Source of the DNA: Trichosphaerium sp. ATCC 40318
Taxonomy: Eukaryota > Discosea > Flabellinia > Trichosidae
DNA: 64,000 bases
Assembly (NCBI GenBank): GCA_038496445.1
Contig: JALMLS010000329.1
Location: 186,001-250,000, forward strand
Reading direction: 5' to 3'
Below are positions 62,601 to 64,000 of the stretch, piece by piece. Position 1 is the first letter of the stretch. Every line of letters starts with the position of its first letter. The position numbers and the translations under genes were made by a program. The notes below the pieces were generated by a model. The model did no database searches. It saw only the letters and a list, made by a program, of their open reading frames with translations, and was not told the origin of the DNA.

Positions 62601-64000
62601 CTACCAGAACCTTTTGAATATTTGTCAGTTGGATACTTTATTCTCCTTTGGTTGTACCCGAGTAGCAGTTGTTTCCAGCTTCAGTATTAAAGCACGTATC
62701 AATAGGTGCAGCTCCACTCGTTGGTATGTTTCCGTAACAGTGACTGTGTGGTGATCCAATAAGATGTCCTTTTGGAATATTATGAGAATAAACAACATAA
62801 CAATTGAACTAAATGTATAAAGCATACCAGCCTCATGTGCTATCGTCACAAGATTAGAACGGTAACCTCCTAGATTCTCATCTGCTATATATATTGCCCC
62901 AGTACTCTCTACACTAAATATTAGATATGTCGTTTGGTATTTCTATCTCACTATTGGGTAGGGAAGATCGGAAGCAAGCCTAAAAATTGGTGAGATTAAA
63001 TTCAATGTACTGAAATATGTACTCCACTGGCGAACGCTCTGCCTTTGTCACCAAAACTTGCACTAGACTTGGCTGTCAATAAAAGAATGATATCATGTGT
63101 GAGGGCTCTACGAGTTGAACTAAAACGCCAATTTAGTACAATGAAAATGTTCCTTACCGCACTCTGTATAGTATGTCCTAAGCTGATCCAACATGCCTAA
63201 CAAACACTATAGTTAGTTTCAAGCTGCTCAACCGTTATTCAATACCTGTCGTTGCGCCTCTAGTTTCTATAAATGGACCAGTAAAAGGACCATCATCTTG
63301 TGTACGTATAAACAAATGTGTCATCTCAACACTCATATTCAAGTCACGTTGATACATCCAGTTTGTAGCACTAAAAAACGTTAGCAATTTAATATATGTC
63401 AACTACTAGCAACGAGGTTTATCTTACCTAATATACAAACCAACTGATTGTACTAGATTCGTAATGCTTCCTTGTCTGTCGGTTAAAAAAAGTTAGTTTC
63501 TTGATTGATTGATTAATTCGACTCTTTCGTACTGAGTATAATACGTCATATCTGTTTCTATGATAACGCGAAGGCGCATACCTTGGCCTACATCAGTAAT
63601 TGTATTACGCTTTGAAAATGTTGCCAAAGGTTCAAACATTTGATCATGTGAATGATCATTTCCTTTCGACTTTGTATAATTTGTGTAGCTCTAGATCCAA
63701 ACAATGAATGATTTGAAATGCTTACTGTATATTCAGCGTACCTTGGTAGATATTTTCTTTGGTTTAAGCTGTATACCACCTGATGGGTGAGCAGATACTT
63801 GGAAATAGTCGCCATTGTGATCTATAAAAAAACCCCAAACATTAGATTTCTCGAACCTCCACAACCTCACAACACCCATAGTTTTCACGTACGTGCATGA
63901 CCAGATATGCTACCATCATCACGCTTTGCAATACTAACATGTGACGACTCATCACCATCAATATGTCCTTACAAAGGTAAGTCAAAAAGGAACTTTGCTT
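59666..64000 (-). CDS. GPI-anchored metzincin metalloprotease with Cys-module array (5' partial)
   Basis: The gene enters from the right edge and ends at 59666. N-terminal exons (63960-62950) read as prodomain and catalytic-domain start. The zinc motif HEAGHLIGSPH (HExxHxxGxxH) is encoded across an intron at about 62764-62823 and the Met-turn SIMSYCY lies near 62556-62575. Together these define a metzincin, most like ADAM/reprolysin (M12B) enzymes. A Cys-rich region (62480-62105) follows. Then come about thirteen short exons (61980-60240), each with one four-Cys module such as GACYETTAETC..GAVC...YCPG, separated by introns of about 45-70 bases. A Thr/Pro stalk with PTTNAPQASVV repeats and a hydrophobic tail (AMAILALLLVVIV) suggest GPI anchoring. 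Expected role: surface shedding or matrix/prey protein digestion. Confidence 0.75.
59760..60120 (-). repeat. 33-base minisatellite encoding PTTxAPQASVV
   Basis: Imperfect tandem 33-base units encode the Thr/Pro/Ala stalk before the C-terminal hydrophobic tail. They resemble in style, but not in sequence, the stalk of the mucin-Frizzled protein at 5 kb. Confidence 0.75.

Overview
This is a 64 kb window of nuclear DNA from a unicellular eukaryote. The genes are packed on both strands with a few hundred bases between them. Most are broken by many short introns (roughly 50-120 bases) whose 5' splice sites are very often GTACGT-like. The sequence is AT-rich and full of mononucleotide runs, and the standard genetic code fits every gene read. 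The gene set includes an exportin-1 with the leptomycin-type Cys, a GCKIII Ste20 kinase, a homologue of the Dictyostelium-type calcium-regulated actin-bundling protein, an ataxin-3 with a C-terminal UBX domain, Frizzled-like and metzincin ectoproteins, and F-box, MYND and Crinkler-like proteins. This points to a free-living amoeboid or zoosporic protist, with an amoebozoan (or early fungal relative) as the best guess. I cannot name the species.

Layout. 0-4.5 kb: end of an ADP-ribosyltransferase-domain gene and UDP-glucose pyrophosphorylase. 5-8.5 kb: a mucin/Frizzled-CRD GPI protein and a secreted GH5 glycosidase. 8.8-12.9 kb: a CDK11-like kinase and the actin-bundling homologue. 13-19.7 kb: a secreted RTX-like beta-roll protein, an F-box/LRR protein and a multi-pass membrane protein with a PA-like ectodomain. 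20-30.7 kb: eIF3a and exportin-1, divergent from a shared promoter that holds a perfect heat-shock-element palindrome. 31-36.3 kb: a DUF1917 protein, a helical-repeat protein, GID8 (E3 ligase subunit) and a Ras-like GTPase gene carrying a 5-base duplication that shifts its frame. 36.4-46.2 kb: an F-box/LRR-like protein, a secreted DUF5060/DUF4038 glycosidase, a PD-(D/E)XK nuclease-kinase fusion of the Crinkler/FunK1 type, and an F-box-like gene. 47-57 kb: a MYND protein, ataxin-3, a predicted mitochondrial protein with five W-Y repeats and a NYN nuclease domain, and the GCKIII kinase. 57.5-64 kb: a small secreted protein, an intronless F-box/MORN protein, and a large GPI-anchored metzincin with about thirteen one-exon Cys modules, cut by the right edge.

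Working together. The housekeeping genes (UGP, eIF3a, XPO1, CDK11, GID8) are ordinary. The accessory content falls into two themes. One is cell-surface or secreted proteins (mucin-Frizzled, metzincin, RTX-like, two glycosidases). The other is ubiquitin-pathway and effector-like proteins (four F-box or F-box-like genes, ataxin-3, nuclease-kinase). The most unusual items are the repeat-NYN nuclease, the nuclease-kinase with duplicated basic/acidic N-terminal exons, the mucin-Frizzled protein, the module-per-exon metzincin and the frameshifted Ras.
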